From the NCBI GenBank assembly GCA_021151615.1, contig JAGKXA010000265.1:1-5258 (forward strand): a stretch of 5,258 bases of DNA, in the 5' to 3' direction. Under the pieces are notes generated by a model, which worked only from the letters and a program-made list of their open reading frames with translations, was not told the DNA's origin and searched no databases. Position numbers and translations under genes: made by a program. The stretch's first letter is position 1; each line of letters opens with the position of its first letter. The stretch is from Cellvibrionaceae bacterium (GTDB lineage Bacteria > Pseudomonadota > Gammaproteobacteria > Pseudomonadales > Cellvibrionaceae). Positions 4,779 to 5,258 of the stretch are shown here, in pieces.

Positions 4779-5258
4779 TTGGCGCATTCTCTGGCAATTC
4801 GTTGTTTATTGTTATTGATTTTACCGCTGGCAGGCTGGGTGAGTGCCGGGCAAAAAGTGGATGTCTACCGGGTTGATGTGCTGGTAAAGAATCAGTCTGA
4901 GCCCGAGCGCAACGCGGCGGCGCGGGCCAGTTTTGGTGAGTTGGTGGTGCGGGTCAGCGGCCAGCGAAATGCCCTTGAGCACCCGATAATCCAGCAGGCA
5001 CTGCCCAAAGCGCAGAATTACCTGTTTGGTTTTACCTACAAATCCACCACCGAAAAAATTACTGAAGACGGTAAATCCCTGCCTGCATTGGCATTGCAAC
5101 TTAACTATGAGCCCCAGGCGATAGAGCAATTATTGCGCGAGGCCCAGTTGCCGCTGTGGCCGGCGACTCGCCCCAGGTTGTTGGTCTGGTTGGTTTACAA
5201 GGATGCTACGGGTTTGCATCAGGTTCCGCAGGTTATCGATTTGCAGGCGATGCAGCGC
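4779..5258 (+). CDS. DUF2066 family exported protein (5' part; runs off the window)
   Basis: The first 160 residues of a larger protein; the frame is open to the last base. From TTG 4779 it encodes a signal peptide, MAHSLAIRC followed by a leucine-rich core and WVSA, with a likely cleavage after Ala23. The mature part starts GQKVDVYRVDVLVKNQSEPER; VRVSGQR at 57-63 and the later LPLWPATRPRLLVWLV (124-139) are features I recall from DUF2066 proteins. The family is periplasmic and uncharacterised. In Pseudomonas the corresponding gene stands divergent from purM and upstream of hda, the DnaA regulatory inactivator, so hda may lie just beyond the window; this is inference. The TTG start is supported by a good Shine-Dalgarno and by the signal peptide that would be lost with a later start. 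No lesion is seen in the visible part. Confidence 0.85.
   Translation, partial: MAHSLAIRCLLLLILPLAGWVSAGQKVDVYRVDVLVKNQSEPERNAAARASFGELVVRVSGQRNALEHPIIQQALPKAQNYLFGFTYKSTTEKITEDGKSLPALALQLNYEPQAIEQLLREAQLPLWPATRPRLLVWLVYKDATGLHQVPQVIDLQAMQR

Noticed and set aside
4821..5129. A 102-residue open frame on the - strand opposite the DUF2066 gene.
   Set aside because: The opposite strand encodes a convincing signal peptide and DUF2066-like sequence; this frame shows no family features.

Overview
The window looks like ordinary chromosome of a gammaproteobacterium. The run purM-purN-DUF3108 on one strand, with a DUF2066 gene diverging from purM, is the arrangement I know from Pseudomonas and relatives. 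Moderate G+C and the protein sequences suggest a Cellvibrio-like member of that group. The genus is inference from memory, not a database result.

Left part (1-1496, + strand). An AT-rich leader with several inverted repeats precedes a CueR/MerR-type metal-responsive regulator. Next come a complete dcd (dCTP deaminase, pyrimidine nucleotide supply for dTTP) and a small zinc-ribbon-like protein with a non-ATG start. A strong symmetric terminator at 1530-1556 closes this side and also serves the convergent genes.

Middle (1584-4572, - strand). Read in the direction of transcription, the order is purM, purN, a secreted DUF3108 protein and slyD. The gaps are 3, 11 and 50 nt, so the first three almost certainly form one operon and slyD may be its last gene. 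PurN and PurM catalyse the third and fifth steps of de novo IMP synthesis. SlyD is a cytoplasmic FKBP-type prolyl isomerase/chaperone with an unusually short, cysteine-free histidine tail.

Right part (4573-5258). A 206-bp divergent intergenic region carries a likely purM promoter and an extended -10 promoter for a DUF2066 gene. That gene starts with TTG behind a strong Shine-Dalgarno sequence, encodes a signal peptide, and runs off the window end.

No mobile element, CRISPR array, tRNA or rRNA was seen, and no gene-free stretch exceeds 300 bases. I see no convincing new multi-gene system. The most notable points are a CueR-like regulator carrying the cysteine typical of divalent-metal sensors, palindromes just upstream of it, the small zinc-ribbon gene after dcd, and two uncharacterised envelope proteins beside the purine genes.
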